Of a DNA stretch of 64,000 nucleotides, positions 26,224-34,736 are shown piece by piece. Position 1 is the stretch's first letter. The number at the start of each line of letters is the position of its first letter. This DNA is from Tardibacter sp963781025. GTDB lineage: Bacteria > Pseudomonadota > Alphaproteobacteria > Sphingomonadales > Sphingomonadaceae. The notes beneath the pieces were generated by a model. The model was not told where the DNA came from and did not search any database. It saw only the letters and a list, made by a program, of their open reading frames with translations. The DNA lies in contig CAWADU010000003.1 in the NCBI GenBank assembly GCA_963781025.1, positions 1,612,001 to 1,676,000 of the forward strand, written 5' to 3'. A program made the position numbers and the translations under genes.

Positions 26224-26250
26224 ACGCCGACAGCCTTCAGGGGCATGAAG

Positions 26251-26285
26251 CGCCTCGGCGGGAAACCGCCGGGGCGTTTTCTTTT
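26251..26285 (+). terminator. Rho-independent terminator of glnA
   Basis: CGCCTCGGCGG and CCGCCGGGGCG form an 11-bp stem closed by a GAAA tetraloop and followed by TTTTCTTTT, 27 bases after the glnA stop. Confidence 0.9.
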
Positions 26286-26296
26286 GGCGCTGTGTG

Positions 26297-26716
26297 CTAA
26301 AGCAGGCGGAGGCTCGCAAGCTCGGCAAGCAATTCCTGCGGCAGGGCGTTAGCGCGCCCCTCCCCGCCGCCAAGATCGGCCGGCGCATCGGCGGCAGCGA
26401 GATAGCGCCAGCCCTGATGCGCGCGACGCGGCTGGGGGACGACCGCGATCACTGCGGGGTCAAGGCCGATACGGGTCCTTATCCGCCCTTCACCATCGGC
26501 GGCCTCGCTGAAACTTATGATGCCCTGCCGGGCCATCAGGCGGTGTTTGATGATCCAGTAGATCGACCCACCGACTAGCTCGCTTGCGCGCCGGGGCTGG
26601 TTGCGGGTGAAGATATAGGTCTCGCCCTCGGCCTCCAGCCGCGCGGCCATATGCCTTGCTAGCGTGTCGATGTCACCGCAGCCCACGGCCACCTTGGTGA
26701 TGTGAAGCCCGTTCAT
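26297..26716 (-). CDS. DUF1489 family protein
   Basis: A 139-aa protein of the alpha-proteobacterial DUF1489 family. It begins MNGLHITKVAVGCG, with the RRASELVGGSIYWIIKHRL segment near 43-60 and RTRIGLDPAVIAVVPQPRRAHQGWRYL in the second half (seen as RTRIGLDP then RRAHQGWRYL). It is soluble and has no known role. It is flanked by two terminators with an identical 19-nt core in opposite orientation and is read convergently with glnA. The family and start codon are clear; function is not. Confidence 0.85.
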   Translation of the reverse strand: MNGLHITKVAVGCGDIDTLARHMAARLEAEGETYIFTRNQPRRASELVGGSIYWIIKHRLMARQGIISFSEAADGEGRIRTRIGLDPAVIAVVPQPRRAHQGWRYLAAADAPADLGGGEGRANALPQELLAELASLRLL

Positions 26717-26769
26717 GTCGCTGGTGTGGCAGCTTTGGCCCCAAGATCAAGCGCGGATCAGCACATAAG

Positions 26770-26806
26770 AAAAAGGCCCCGGCGGTTTCCCGCCAAGGCC
26801 CTTTTC
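26770..26806 (-). terminator. Rho-independent terminator of the TorF-like porin gene
   Basis: On the minus strand GGGCCTTGGCGG and CCGCCGGGGCC form a stem with a GAAA tetraloop, followed by TTTTTCTT. The plus strand also ends in a short T-run, so it may work both ways. Its core is identical to the glnA terminator core. Confidence 0.85.
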
Positions 26807-26829
26807 GAAATCGTCTCTCGACGCGTTGC

Positions 26830-27564
26830 TTAGAAAGCAGCGGTAACCGAGAACAGAACGGTCAAATCCATGATGTCATGGAGCGGGCCGTAGACCGACT
26901 TCTTCAGATCGGTGTCGAGATAGGTGACGCCGAAGGTCAGGTTCTTCCAGGCGAGATCGGCGCCAACGTTGTAATCCCAGTAATCATCGCCGCCGAGCGT
27001 AAGCGTGCTGTCACCCGACGAATGCCCAAGGTGCGCGCGCAGCGAGATCGGCGTGCTGGGTATGCCGGCGGACAGATCGCCGTAGACGTACAGATTGTCG
27101 TCCTTGTTATGCAGGGCGCCGATCGACTGCTGCTTCGGAGCGTAGTTCGCGCCGACCTTCAGCGTGGCCGGACCAACCGAACCCTTCAACGAAGCATAGA
27201 CTTCGCCGATATCGGTGTTGCTGGTGCCCGGATAGAAATACCAGTACACGCCGGCATCGCCGGTGAGACCGCTGAATTCCTTGGTGAAACCAGCATAGAC
27301 GTCAAGTTCCGAGCTGTTGGCGAACTTAACGTTCGATGCCCAAGCGCCGACATAGAAGCCCGACGAATGATTGACGTTGATCGAACCCTGGACGGCGAAG
27401 TCTTCGCCGGTCTGCGAGATACCGCGGAAGCGATAGTCGCTGACGCCACCGACAGTGCCGGTGATGGCGATGCCGTCGGCCGGCGCGTCTTCAGCGAAAG
27501 CAGGTGCGGAAACCAGGGCACTCGCGGCGAGAACCGCAGCGAGCGTGATCTTGGAGACAGTCAT
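26830..27564 (-). CDS. TorF-family putative porin (Gcw_chp)
   Basis: An outer-membrane beta-barrel candidate of 244 aa. The signal peptide is cut near residue 24 (APAFA|ED). The Gcw_chp family opening follows, with GTVGGVSDYRFRGISQT, and alternating strands such as NVNHSSGFYVGAWASNV continue to a terminal Phe (FSVTAAF), the usual BAM recognition end. The family is poorly characterised; association with nitrogen genes (here glnB-glnA) is recurrent in my recollection and hints at uptake of a nitrogenous solute, but that is inference. A strong terminator follows the gene. Confidence 0.85.
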   Translation of the reverse strand: MTVSKITLAAVLAASALVSAPAFAEDAPADGIAITGTVGGVSDYRFRGISQTGEDFAVQGSINVNHSSGFYVGAWASNVKFANSSELDVYAGFTKEFSGLTGDAGVYWYFYPGTSNTDIGEVYASLKGSVGPATLKVGANYAPKQQSIGALHNKDDNLYVYGDLSAGIPSTPISLRAHLGHSSGDSTLTLGGDDYWDYNVGADLAWKNLTFGVTYLDTDLKKSVYGPLHDIMDLTVLFSVTAAF

Positions 27565-27936
27565 TAAATTCCCCTTCGTTAAGGTGGCACAGGTCAAATG
27601 TTCGACCCTGCGAGCCTGCTGCCGACACCTCGTTAACCCGGGCGCCAAGAACTGACAGGCACGCGCAAGATGGCCGCGCACCTCGCATCGCACAAGAAAT
27701 AATTGCCGCATACGCGAATGCCGGCATGGGCTGTTGCCGGTTTGCAACAGCGTTGATCTCAATGAATAAAATATGGCGAATTCTGGGCAGCATCGGTCCT
27801 GAAGCGCTCTTTGCTCTTCGCGGACGCAAGTATTTGCATTGCACCGCAAAAGCATGCCCCACTGCTAATTTTCGGACGGACGTAAGATATTTATTCACGG
27901 GTTCGGTGGTAGCCATTGCGCAACGGTTGATGGACG
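27565..27936. other. 372-bp divergent intergenic region with a perfect inverted repeat
   Basis: No gene is supported here. GCTGTTGC (27730-27737) and GCAACAGC (27744-27751) are perfect 8-bp arms around a 6-bp spacer with no T-tract, so a regulator site is more likely than a terminator. Promoters of the porin and of the downstream unknown gene must lie in this region; I could not pick out clear -35/-10 pairs. Confidence 0.45.
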
Positions 27937-28377
27937 ATGGAACGGACCAGGGTGGCTTCAAGCGCTGAATCTTTTGCCGAGGTGCCGGGGATCAATCCCT
28001 CGACCGGTCTGGCAAGCGATTATCTGAACCATTTTTATGAGCCACTGCTGCTTCTGGAGCATGTCGGCGACGATCCTGACCTGCTGGACGACCTCGCCGC
28101 CTGGTCACCCAACAGCTATACCGGACACTTCGGGCGAAGCGGCCGGCCGGATCGGCTGACGGTGCTGACTGCCTATATGGAGACCCAGCCGCTTGTCCGG
28201 CGCCGGCTCGACCATGTCGCGGAAGAAGCGGGACAAACCGTCGCGAAGGCGCTTCAGGGCCTGCTCCACATGGCACGGCATGGCGACAATATATCGCAGC
28301 TTGCCTCCTCATTGGCCGAGACGTTGCGTCGCTACATTAGAACGCTGGATTCGATCATCCACGGGCACGAGTTGTAG
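27937..28377 (+). CDS. Conserved-looking protein of unknown function
   Basis: A 146-aa soluble protein. I do not recognise a named domain. It is mostly helical, with an acidic patch in YLNHFYEPLLLLEHVGDDPD, then WSPNSYTGHFGRSGRPDRL and a C-terminal helix rich in Arg and Leu. Codon use resembles its neighbours, and the reading direction fits with putA, which starts about 105 bp later. A similar NHF-x-E-x-(L)LLE opening exists, to my memory, in other alpha-proteobacterial unknowns. A GTG five codons in could be the real start. Regulation of or co-expression with putA is possible but unproven. Confidence 0.65.
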   Translation: MERTRVASSAESFAEVPGINPSTGLASDYLNHFYEPLLLLEHVGDDPDLLDDLAAWSPNSYTGHFGRSGRPDRLTVLTAYMETQPLVRRRLDHVAEEAGQTVAKALQGLLHMARHGDNISQLASSLAETLRRYIRTLDSIIHGHEL

Positions 28378-28481
28378 AACGGTCGTTCGGCCAGGATTGG
28401 CGCAGTGACGCCGGATCCGAAACCGGAGCAGATCGAGAAGAACTTGCACCTTATCATTGGACTGTGCGTTAGATTGAGACG

Positions 28482-31400
28482 ATGATCCATCCTGGCCTGA
28501 TACAGGCGCGTTTGACACTACTCCACCGCGTTTCCGAGCCGGAAGCGCTGGCGGCGCTGTTGCCGCATGCGCGGCGCTCCCCCGAGGAAAAGGCGGTCAG
28601 CCAAACGGCAAGCGAGGAGTTGATCACCAGACTGCGTTCGGAAGACGAAGCCGGGCTGGTCGAGCAATTCATGCAGGAATACCGGCTCGGGAGCGACGAA
28701 GGCATTGCCCTGCTTTCGCTTGCCGAAGCCTATCTGCGCATACCCGACACCGAAACGGCCAACGCCCTGATCCGCGACAAGACCGTGTCCGCCGACTGGA
28801 GCGCCCATCAGGGCGAGGCGTCGTCGCTGATGGTCAACGCCGCCACTTTCGGTCTTGCGCTTGCAAAGGCCCTCAATGCGCCCGATGCCAGCCCGTTTAA
28901 GCGCATATTGGCGCGGGGGGGCGAGCCATTGCTGCGCGCAGGCATCGCCGCCGCCATGCAATTGATGGGCGGTCAATTCGTGCTGGGACGGACCATCGGC
29001 GAGGCGCTGGATCGTGCCCATGACGACCGATTGCTGTGTTCCTTCGACATGCTGGGTGAAGCGGCGTGGACGGCGGACGACGCCGACCGCTATTGCCGCG
29101 CCTATGCCGAGGCGATCGCGGTGGCCGGAAAGGACCGTCCGAACGCTTTGCTGGCGAAGCGCCACTCGGTTTCCGTGAAGCTGTCTGCGCTTCATCCGCG
29201 CTACGAGGAAGCCCAGGCCGCGCATGTCGTGCCAGTCCTGGCCGAGCGGCTGGAAGCCCTGGCCCGGAGCGCGGCCGAATATGGAATAGGCCTGACGGTC
29301 GACGCCGAGGAAGCGGACCGGCTGGAGCTGTCGCTCGATATCATCGGCCAGGTCGCGACGGCCCCGGCTCTTGCCGGTTGGGACGGGCTGGGTCTGGCGA
29401 TCCAGGCCTATCAGAAACGCGCGCCTGCGGTGATCGAGTGGGCGGACGCGCTCGGCGTCGCGACGGGCCGGAAGCTTGGCGTACGACTGGTGAAAGGCGC
29501 CTATTGGGATACCGAGATCAAGCGCGCGCAGGAACAGGGGGTCGTCGATTATCCTGTCTATACGCGCAAGGAAGCAACGGACGTCTCCTTCCTTGCCTGC
29601 GCCCGGAAAATGCTGGAAGCGCGCCATATCGCCCCCGCTTTCGCGACGCATAACGCAGTGACGCTGACCACATTGCTGCAATGGACCGGCGCACGGGCCG
29701 ATGTGGAATTCCAACGCTTGCACGGCATGGGCGAACAACTCTACGCACTTGCGCTGGGCAATCGTCCGCAGCGCGTTCGGGTATATGCGCCCGTGGGCGG
29801 ATATCGCGACCTGTTGGCGTATCTGGTTCGCCGCCTGGTCGAAAACGGCGCCAATTCCAGCTTTGTCCACCAATTCGGCGAACGGAATGTGAGCGTCGCC
29901 GATATCGTCGCCGACCCCGTCGATCTCGTCGAAGCCTCAGGGGGGAAGCCCCACCCTCTCATCCCGCTGCCGGCGGCGCTTTTCGAACCGGAGAGGCGTA
30001 ATTCGAAAGGGCTGGATCTTTCGGACCGCAGCACCGTCCATGCCCTGGCGGATGCAATGCGTGCCGCCTGGGCGCAGCCGGTGCATGCGACCCCGCTGGT
30101 GGATGGCAAGGCCGGGGGCGGAAGCGGCCGCCCGCTGCGTGACCCCGCTGATCCGTCACGCACAGTGGGAAAGGTCAGCGAGGCCAGCCGGGCCGACGCC
30201 GTGCAGGCGGTCGATATCGCGTCGCTGGCGGCGGACGAATGGGCATCGCGTACTGTCAACTCCCGTGCCGCATGCCTGGAAAAAATGGCCGACCTGCTGG
30301 AACGCGATCAGGCGCATCTGATGGCGCTTGCCGTACGCGAGGCAGGTAAGACCGTTGCCGATGCGCTGGCGGAAGTGCGCGAGGCGGTCGACTTCTGCCG
30401 TTACTATGCTGTCGAGGCGCGCCGCCAATTCGCCACGTGGCCCCTGCCCGGTCCGACCGGTGAACGGAACGAACTGACCCTTGCGGGGCGCGGCGTCTTT
30501 GCATGCATCAGCCCGTGGAACTTCCCGCTATCGATCTTCACCGGCCAAGTCGCCGCCGCGCTGGTCACGGGCAACGCCGTCGTCGCCAAGCCCGCGCCCC
30601 AGACGCCGCTGATAGCCTTCACCGCCATGCAGCTTTTCCATGAAAGCGGTGTACCGCGCGACGTCCTTCATTTCCTTCCGGGCGGTCCGGTCATTGGCCG
30701 GGCGCTCGTTTCCAATCCCAAGGTGGCGGGTGTGGCGTTCACCGGATCCACGGCCACGGCGCGCAGCATCGCCCACACCCTGCTGGAGGACGACCATCGG
30801 CCGCTCGTCCCGCTGATCGCTGAAACCGGCGGCATAAATGCGATGATCGTGGATTCAACGGCGCTTCCCGAACAAGTGGTTGCAGACGTCATCACTTCCG
30901 CCTTCCGCAGCGCCGGACAGCGCTGTTCGGCGCTGCGGCTGCTGTGCCTGCAGGAAGATATCGCCGAGACGGTACTGAAGATGCTGACGGGAGCGATGGA
31001 CCAGTTGCGGATCGGCGATCCCGCCGACCTGGCGACTGACATCGGCCCTCTGATCGATGCCGACGCAAAGGAGCGCATCCTCTCCTACCTCGAAGATAAT
31101 AAATCGCGAATCATCCACCAGCTATCGACCGACGGTACGCCCGGCGGACATTTTGTCGGCCCGGCGCTCCTCGGGATCGATCGGCCGGAAGACCTGTCGA
31201 GTGAGGTTTTCGGGCCCGTGCTGCACGTCACGACCTGGAAGGCGGGAACCCTCGCCGAGCTGGTCGAACGCATCAACGCCGGTGGCTATGGCCTCACCAT
31301 GGGACTGCACAGCCGCCTGGAAGAAGCTGCGGACATCATGCGGGCCCACGCCCGCGTCGGCAATCTGTACATCAACCGGTCGATGATCGGCGCAGTGGTC

Positions 31401-31547
31401 GGCGCCCAGCCCTTTGGCGGCGAGGGCCTGTCCGGAACCGGCCCGAAGGCGGGCGGCCCGCACTATCTGACGCGTTTCGCGGTGGAACGCTCCGTCTCTG
31501 TCAACACAACCTCGACGGGCGGCAACGCCACCCTGCTCAGCCTCTAG
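28482..31547 (+). CDS. putA: Bifunctional proline dehydrogenase / L-glutamate gamma-semialdehyde dehydrogenase PutA
   Basis: Oxidises proline to glutamate in two channelled steps. The FAD-binding PRODH barrel covers about 130-430, with the GLTVDAEEADRLELSLDII segment and VRLVKGAYWDTEIKRAQ. The NAD-dependent aldehyde dehydrogenase module covers about 520-990, with ISPWNFPLSIFTGQVAAAL, ETGGINAMIVD and the nucleophilic Cys in SAGQRCSALR. At 1021 aa it is a short, type A PutA; it lacks the N-terminal ribbon-helix-helix repressor domain and the C-terminal extra domain, so it should not autoregulate. tRNA-Tyr follows on the other strand. Confidence 0.97.
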   Translation: MIHPGLIQARLTLLHRVSEPEALAALLPHARRSPEEKAVSQTASEELITRLRSEDEAGLVEQFMQEYRLGSDEGIALLSLAEAYLRIPDTETANALIRDKTVSADWSAHQGEASSLMVNAATFGLALAKALNAPDASPFKRILARGGEPLLRAGIAAAMQLMGGQFVLGRTIGEALDRAHDDRLLCSFDMLGEAAWTADDADRYCRAYAEAIAVAGKDRPNALLAKRHSVSVKLSALHPRYEEAQAAHVVPVLAERLEALARSAAEYGIGLTVDAEEADRLELSLDIIGQVATAPALAGWDGLGLAIQAYQKRAPAVIEWADALGVATGRKLGVRLVKGAYWDTEIKRAQEQGVVDYPVYTRKEATDVSFLACARKMLEARHIAPAFATHNAVTLTTLLQWTGARADVEFQRLHGMGEQLYALALGNRPQRVRVYAPVGGYRDLLAYLVRRLVENGANSSFVHQFGERNVSVADIVADPVDLVEASGGKPHPLIPLPAALFEPERRNSKGLDLSDRSTVHALADAMRAAWAQPVHATPLVDGKAGGGSGRPLRDPADPSRTVGKVSEASRADAVQAVDIASLAADEWASRTVNSRAACLEKMADLLERDQAHLMALAVREAGKTVADALAEVREAVDFCRYYAVEARRQFATWPLPGPTGERNELTLAGRGVFACISPWNFPLSIFTGQVAAALVTGNAVVAKPAPQTPLIAFTAMQLFHESGVPRDVLHFLPGGPVIGRALVSNPKVAGVAFTGSTATARSIAHTLLEDDHRPLVPLIAETGGINAMIVDSTALPEQVVADVITSAFRSAGQRCSALRLLCLQEDIAETVLKMLTGAMDQLRIGDPADLATDIGPLIDADAKERILSYLEDNKSRIIHQLSTDGTPGGHFVGPALLGIDRPEDLSSEVFGPVLHVTTWKAGTLAELVERINAGGYGLTMGLHSRLEEAADIMRAHARVGNLYINRSMIGAVVGAQPFGGEGLSGTGPKAGGPHYLTRFAVERSVSVNTTSTGGNATLLSL

Positions 31548-31580
31548 GATTGAGGGCGTTCGAGGTTTTACGGAGGAGGT

Positions 31581-31666
31581 TGGTGGACGGGGTTGGATTT
31601 GAACCAACGTAGGGAAAACCCGGCAGATTTACAGTCTGCTGCCATTGACCGCTCGGCCACCCGTCC
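31581..31666 (-). tRNA. tRNA-Tyr (GTA)
   Basis: A class II tRNA with a long variable arm: acceptor GGACGGG/CCCGTCC, anticodon stem CAGA/TCTG around a loop with GTA, a variable arm from CCGGGTTTTCCCTACG, and T-loop GTTCAAATC. The 3' CCA is encoded. Confidence 0.96.
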
Positions 31667-31744
31667 ACAGGTCTCGCATGCGAGAGCGGCGTATTGGCGA
31701 ATGGAGCCTTGCCTGTCAACGCGCTTGGCAACAAAAGGCGCGTC

Positions 31745-32488
31745 ATGGCACGCAAACACATATCGAACCGATCCCATCAATCCAATCGCCTGCGATTCTG
31801 GGGGCGACACGCCGTCGAGGCGGCGCTCGACAACCCCGCGCGAATCAAGCGCCGCCTGATCGTGACGCATGAAGCGGCGGCGCGGCTGAAACTGCCGTCC
31901 AGTCTTCAAGTCGATTTCGCCGATGCCGCGGGGCTCGGCCGGCTCGTTCCCGACGACGCGCCGCATCAGGGGCTGGTGCTGGAGGTGGAACCGCTGGAGG
32001 ACGTCTGGCTGGAGAAAATACTGGAGGACGGATCACGCCGCCCCTTGCTCATCCTCGACCAGGTGACGGACCCGCACAACGTCGGCGCGATCTTGCGATC
32101 GGCCGCCGCGTTCGACGCGCTCGCCATTGTGACGCAGGACCGGCATGCCCCGCCCGAATCGGGTGCGCTCGCCAAAGCCGCATCAGGTGCACTGGAACGC
32201 GTGCCATGGGTGCGCGTCGTCAACCTCGCGCGCGCGTTGGAGGACATTGGCGAAGCGGGGTTCTGGCGGATCGGCCTCACCGGCCATGCGGAGCGCACGC
32301 TGGACGAGGCGCTCGGCGAAACCCGCCCGGCGCTGGTGCTGGGCGCCGAAGGCGAAGGCTTGCGCCATAACACGGAGGCGCATTGCGACGAGCTTGCCCG
32401 GCTGCCGATCTCGTCCGCCATTGAAAGCCTCAATGTGTCGAACGCTTCGGCAATCGCCCTTTATGCCGCAGCCACGCGACGGAAGTGA
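31745..32488 (+). CDS. rlmB: 23S rRNA (guanosine-2'-O)-methyltransferase RlmB-type (TrmH/SpoU family)
   Basis: A SPOUT-class RNA 2'-O-methyltransferase of 247 aa. An N-terminal substrate-binding part starts at LRFWGRHAVEAAL. The knotted domain carries motif 1 VTDPHNVGAILRSAAAF, motif 2 LVLGAEGEGLR and motif 3 IESLNVSNASAIALY. RlmB modifies G2251 of 23S rRNA in E. coli; the family alone does not exclude another rRNA or tRNA target. I chose the ATG at 31745, preceded by AAAGG, over an upstream TTG in the same frame. The gene is divergent from tRNA-Tyr. Confidence 0.9.
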   Translation: MARKHISNRSHQSNRLRFWGRHAVEAALDNPARIKRRLIVTHEAAARLKLPSSLQVDFADAAGLGRLVPDDAPHQGLVLEVEPLEDVWLEKILEDGSRRPLLILDQVTDPHNVGAILRSAAAFDALAIVTQDRHAPPESGALAKAASGALERVPWVRVVNLARALEDIGEAGFWRIGLTGHAERTLDEALGETRPALVLGAEGEGLRHNTEAHCDELARLPISSAIESLNVSNASAIALYAAATRRK

Positions 32489-32496
32489 TTATCCTT

Positions 32497-32547
32497 GCCA
32501 TTCCGCCATACGGGTGAGGCCCGGCTACCCGCCTTCGGCAGAATGAC
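32497..32547. repeat. REP-like imperfect palindrome downstream of rlmB
   Basis: GCCATTCCGCC (32497-32507) and GGCAGAATGAC (32537-32547) are imperfect inverted arms enclosing an inner CGGGT/ACCCG pair. The GTCATTC ends resemble intergenic palindromes common in sphingomonads. Confidence 0.45.
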
Positions 32548-32595
32548 AAAATCGGTTTCGGGCGCTAAGCTGCCGTCCCATCGGGGGGGAAGATC

Positions 32596-33291
32596 ATGCG
32601 CCGTTCGCTGAGCCTGTTGTCCGCCGCCCTGGCGCTGCTCGTGGCCGCCTGTGTGCTCTCCCCCGGCAAGTTCACCTCCGATCTCAGCATCGGCAAGGAC
32701 CGCAGCTTTTCCTTCCGCTATTCGGGTGAGGTGATCGCGATCGATCCGGGCAGCGCGATCGATAGCATGCCGACCGCCCCGGCAGAGCCAAAGGACGCCG
32801 CAGCGCTTGCCGCCGAAAAGGCCGAAAAGCAGAAGAAACAAACCGAACGGGAATCCAAGTACAAGGCGATGGCAGAGGCCCTGTCAAAAGAACAGGGCGT
32901 CCGGAAGATCACCTATGTGGGCGACGGCAAGTTCCAGCTCGATTACGAGATTTCGGGCACGCTCGACCACAGCTTCGTCTTTCCCTTCAACACCGATGCC
33001 GAAGTCGCCATTCCGTTCCTTGCGATAGAACTTCGGAAGGACGGCACCGCGCGCGTGAAGGCGCCCGGATTCGTGGGAGCGGCCAAGGAATCGCCTATCC
33101 CCGGAGTCCCGCCCATGGGCGGTCAGAACGGCACCGCCGACGGCATTTTCACCGTCCGCACGGACGCGGAGGTGCTGATGCACAACAATGAGGCGGGCAT
33201 CAAAAAAGAGGCGGGGAAGAATGTGGTTTCATGGCGGGTGACGCCGCTGACCAAGGAAGCGCCGGTGATGACGGTGAAATTCGGCCGGTGA
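32596..33291 (+). CDS. Predicted lipoprotein of unknown function
   Basis: A 231-aa protein with a typical lipoprotein signal: MRRSLSLLSAALALLVAAC with the lipobox Cys near residue 19. The mature chain has a short Lys/Glu-rich helix (KAEKQKKQTERESKYKAMAE, about 78-97) and beta-rich segments such as KFQLDYEISGTLDHSFVFPF. No domain is recognised. A strong GGGGGGAAG ribosome-binding site precedes the ATG. It is convergent with gshA. Outer-membrane attachment is expected, because position +2 after Cys is Val, not Asp. Confidence 0.75.
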   Translation: MRRSLSLLSAALALLVAACVLSPGKFTSDLSIGKDRSFSFRYSGEVIAIDPGSAIDSMPTAPAEPKDAAALAAEKAEKQKKQTERESKYKAMAEALSKEQGVRKITYVGDGKFQLDYEISGTLDHSFVFPFNTDAEVAIPFLAIELRKDGTARVKAPGFVGAAKESPIPGVPPMGGQNGTADGIFTVRTDAEVLMHNNEAGIKKEAGKNVVSWRVTPLTKEAPVMTVKFGR

Positions 33292-33304
33292 TGGCCGCCG
33301 AACC

Positions 33305-34678
33305 CTAGAAGCTTTCTTCCCCGTAAACCCGCGAGACATCGCCGCCCCATGCGCCGTTGTAGCGCTCCAGCAGCCGCTCGGCGGGCGTCTTGCCGCTGGC
33401 GATGATCTCGCGCAGCGGATCAAGGAAGCCAACCTCGTTATCGCCCATGGAATTGAGGCGGGCACGCGCTGCAAGGCCCGATGCGGCAATGTCGAGAACG
33501 CGCTGGCCCAGCTCGCGGAAGGTGCGGCCGCGCGGTCCCTTCGCCCCAAGCCCCAGCTTCGGCACTTCGTCGCGAATGCGGTGGTGATCCTCGATCGACC
33601 AATGCTTCACCTCGTCCCAGGCGGCGTCGAGCGCGTCGTCGTCATAGAGCAGCCCCACCCACAACGCGGGCAGCGCGCAGATGCGATTCCAGGGACCGCC
33701 ATCGGCCCCGCGCATCTCCAGAAAGCTTTTCAGCCGCACTTCCGGGAAGGCGGTCGACAGATGGTCGTTCCAGTCGCCGATTCTGGGTTTTTCGCCGCGA
33801 AGCACCGGGAGCTCGCCTTTCAGGAAATCCCGGAACGATAGCCCCGCCGCGTCGATGTAGCGGCCGTCGCGGTAGACGAAATACATCGGCACATCGAGCA
33901 TATAGTCGGCATAGCGTTCAAAACCGAAGCCATCTTCGAACACAAAAGGCAGCATTCCGGTGCGATATGGATCGGTATCGGTCCAGATATGACTGCGATA
34001 GGACAGAAAACCGTTGGGCTTGCCCTCAAGGAACGGCGAGTTGGCGAACAGCGCGGTCGCGAGCGGCTGAAGCGCCAGACTGACGCGGAATTTCTTCACC
34101 ATGTCCGCCTCGCTCGCATAATCGAGGTTGGTCTGGACGGTGCAGGTGCGCAGCATCATGTCGAGGCCGAGCGAACCCACGCGCGGCATGTGCCTGAGCA
34201 TGATGCCATAACGCCCCTTGGGCATGACCGGCAGGTCTTCGCGCCGCTTGTCGGGCCAGAGGCCCAGCCCCAGGAACCCGAGGCCGAGTTTTTCGCCCAC
34301 CTCGCGAACCTGCTTCAGATGCCGTCCGGTTTCGGCGCAGGTCTCATGCAGGTTTTCGAGCGGCGCGCCCGACAGCTCGAGCTGACCGGCCGGTTCAAGG
34401 CTGACGGTGCCGTCGCTGCCCGACAGCGCGATGACGTTGCCGCCTTCTTCGACCGGCTCCCAGCCATAGGCCGTCAACGCCATCAGCAGGTCGCGGATGC
34501 CCCCCGGCTCGTCATAGCTGGGCGCGCGGTGATCGGCGGTGCGATAAACGAATTTTTCGTGTTCAGTTCCGATCCGCCAGCGTTCCGCCGGCTTGTTGCC
34601 CTTTTCGAAGACATCGATCAGTTGCGCCCGATCCTCGATCGGCGCTTCCTCGCCCGCGGTAATGGTTCTTGTGCTCAT
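33305..34678 (-). CDS. gshA: Glutamate-cysteine ligase, plant/alpha-proteobacterial type
   Basis: Catalyses the first step of glutathione synthesis, joining glutamate and cysteine. The 457-aa protein has the family's RIGTEHEKFVY opening (about 35-45), SLEPAGQLELSGAPL, GLWPDKRREDLPVMPKGRY and the RTCTVQTNLDYASE segment (about 180-193), all typical of the plant-type enzyme rather than the enterobacterial one. It is full length. Plant-type enzymes are redox-regulated by cysteines; the number of Cys here is low. It lies 58 bp downstream of rsmE on the same strand, so co-transcription is likely. Confidence 0.95.
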   Translation of the reverse strand: MSTRTITAGEEAPIEDRAQLIDVFEKGNKPAERWRIGTEHEKFVYRTADHRAPSYDEPGGIRDLLMALTAYGWEPVEEGGNVIALSGSDGTVSLEPAGQLELSGAPLENLHETCAETGRHLKQVREVGEKLGLGFLGLGLWPDKRREDLPVMPKGRYGIMLRHMPRVGSLGLDMMLRTCTVQTNLDYASEADMVKKFRVSLALQPLATALFANSPFLEGKPNGFLSYRSHIWTDTDPYRTGMLPFVFEDGFGFERYADYMLDVPMYFVYRDGRYIDAAGLSFRDFLKGELPVLRGEKPRIGDWNDHLSTAFPEVRLKSFLEMRGADGGPWNRICALPALWVGLLYDDDALDAAWDEVKHWSIEDHHRIRDEVPKLGLGAKGPRGRTFRELGQRVLDIAASGLAARARLNSMGDNEVGFLDPLREIIASGKTPAERLLERYNGAWGGDVSRVYGEESF

Positions 34679-34736
34679 TAACGCCGCCTGTAGCGATACT
34701 TAACGAATTGCGCCAGCATGCAGATTTGGCCGGCCA

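Noticed and set aside
25102..26388. A 428-codon open frame antisense to glnA
   Set aside because: Low-complexity His/Arg/Val-rich translation typical of antisense frames in GC-rich genes; no motif.
27726..27968. An 80-codon open frame in the porin/unknown intergenic region
   Set aside because: Crosses a perfect palindrome and overlaps the better-supported 146-aa gene; composition is not protein-like.
28518..29873. A 451-codon open frame antisense to putA
   Set aside because: Antisense shadow of the PRODH region; no domain and no ribosome-binding site.
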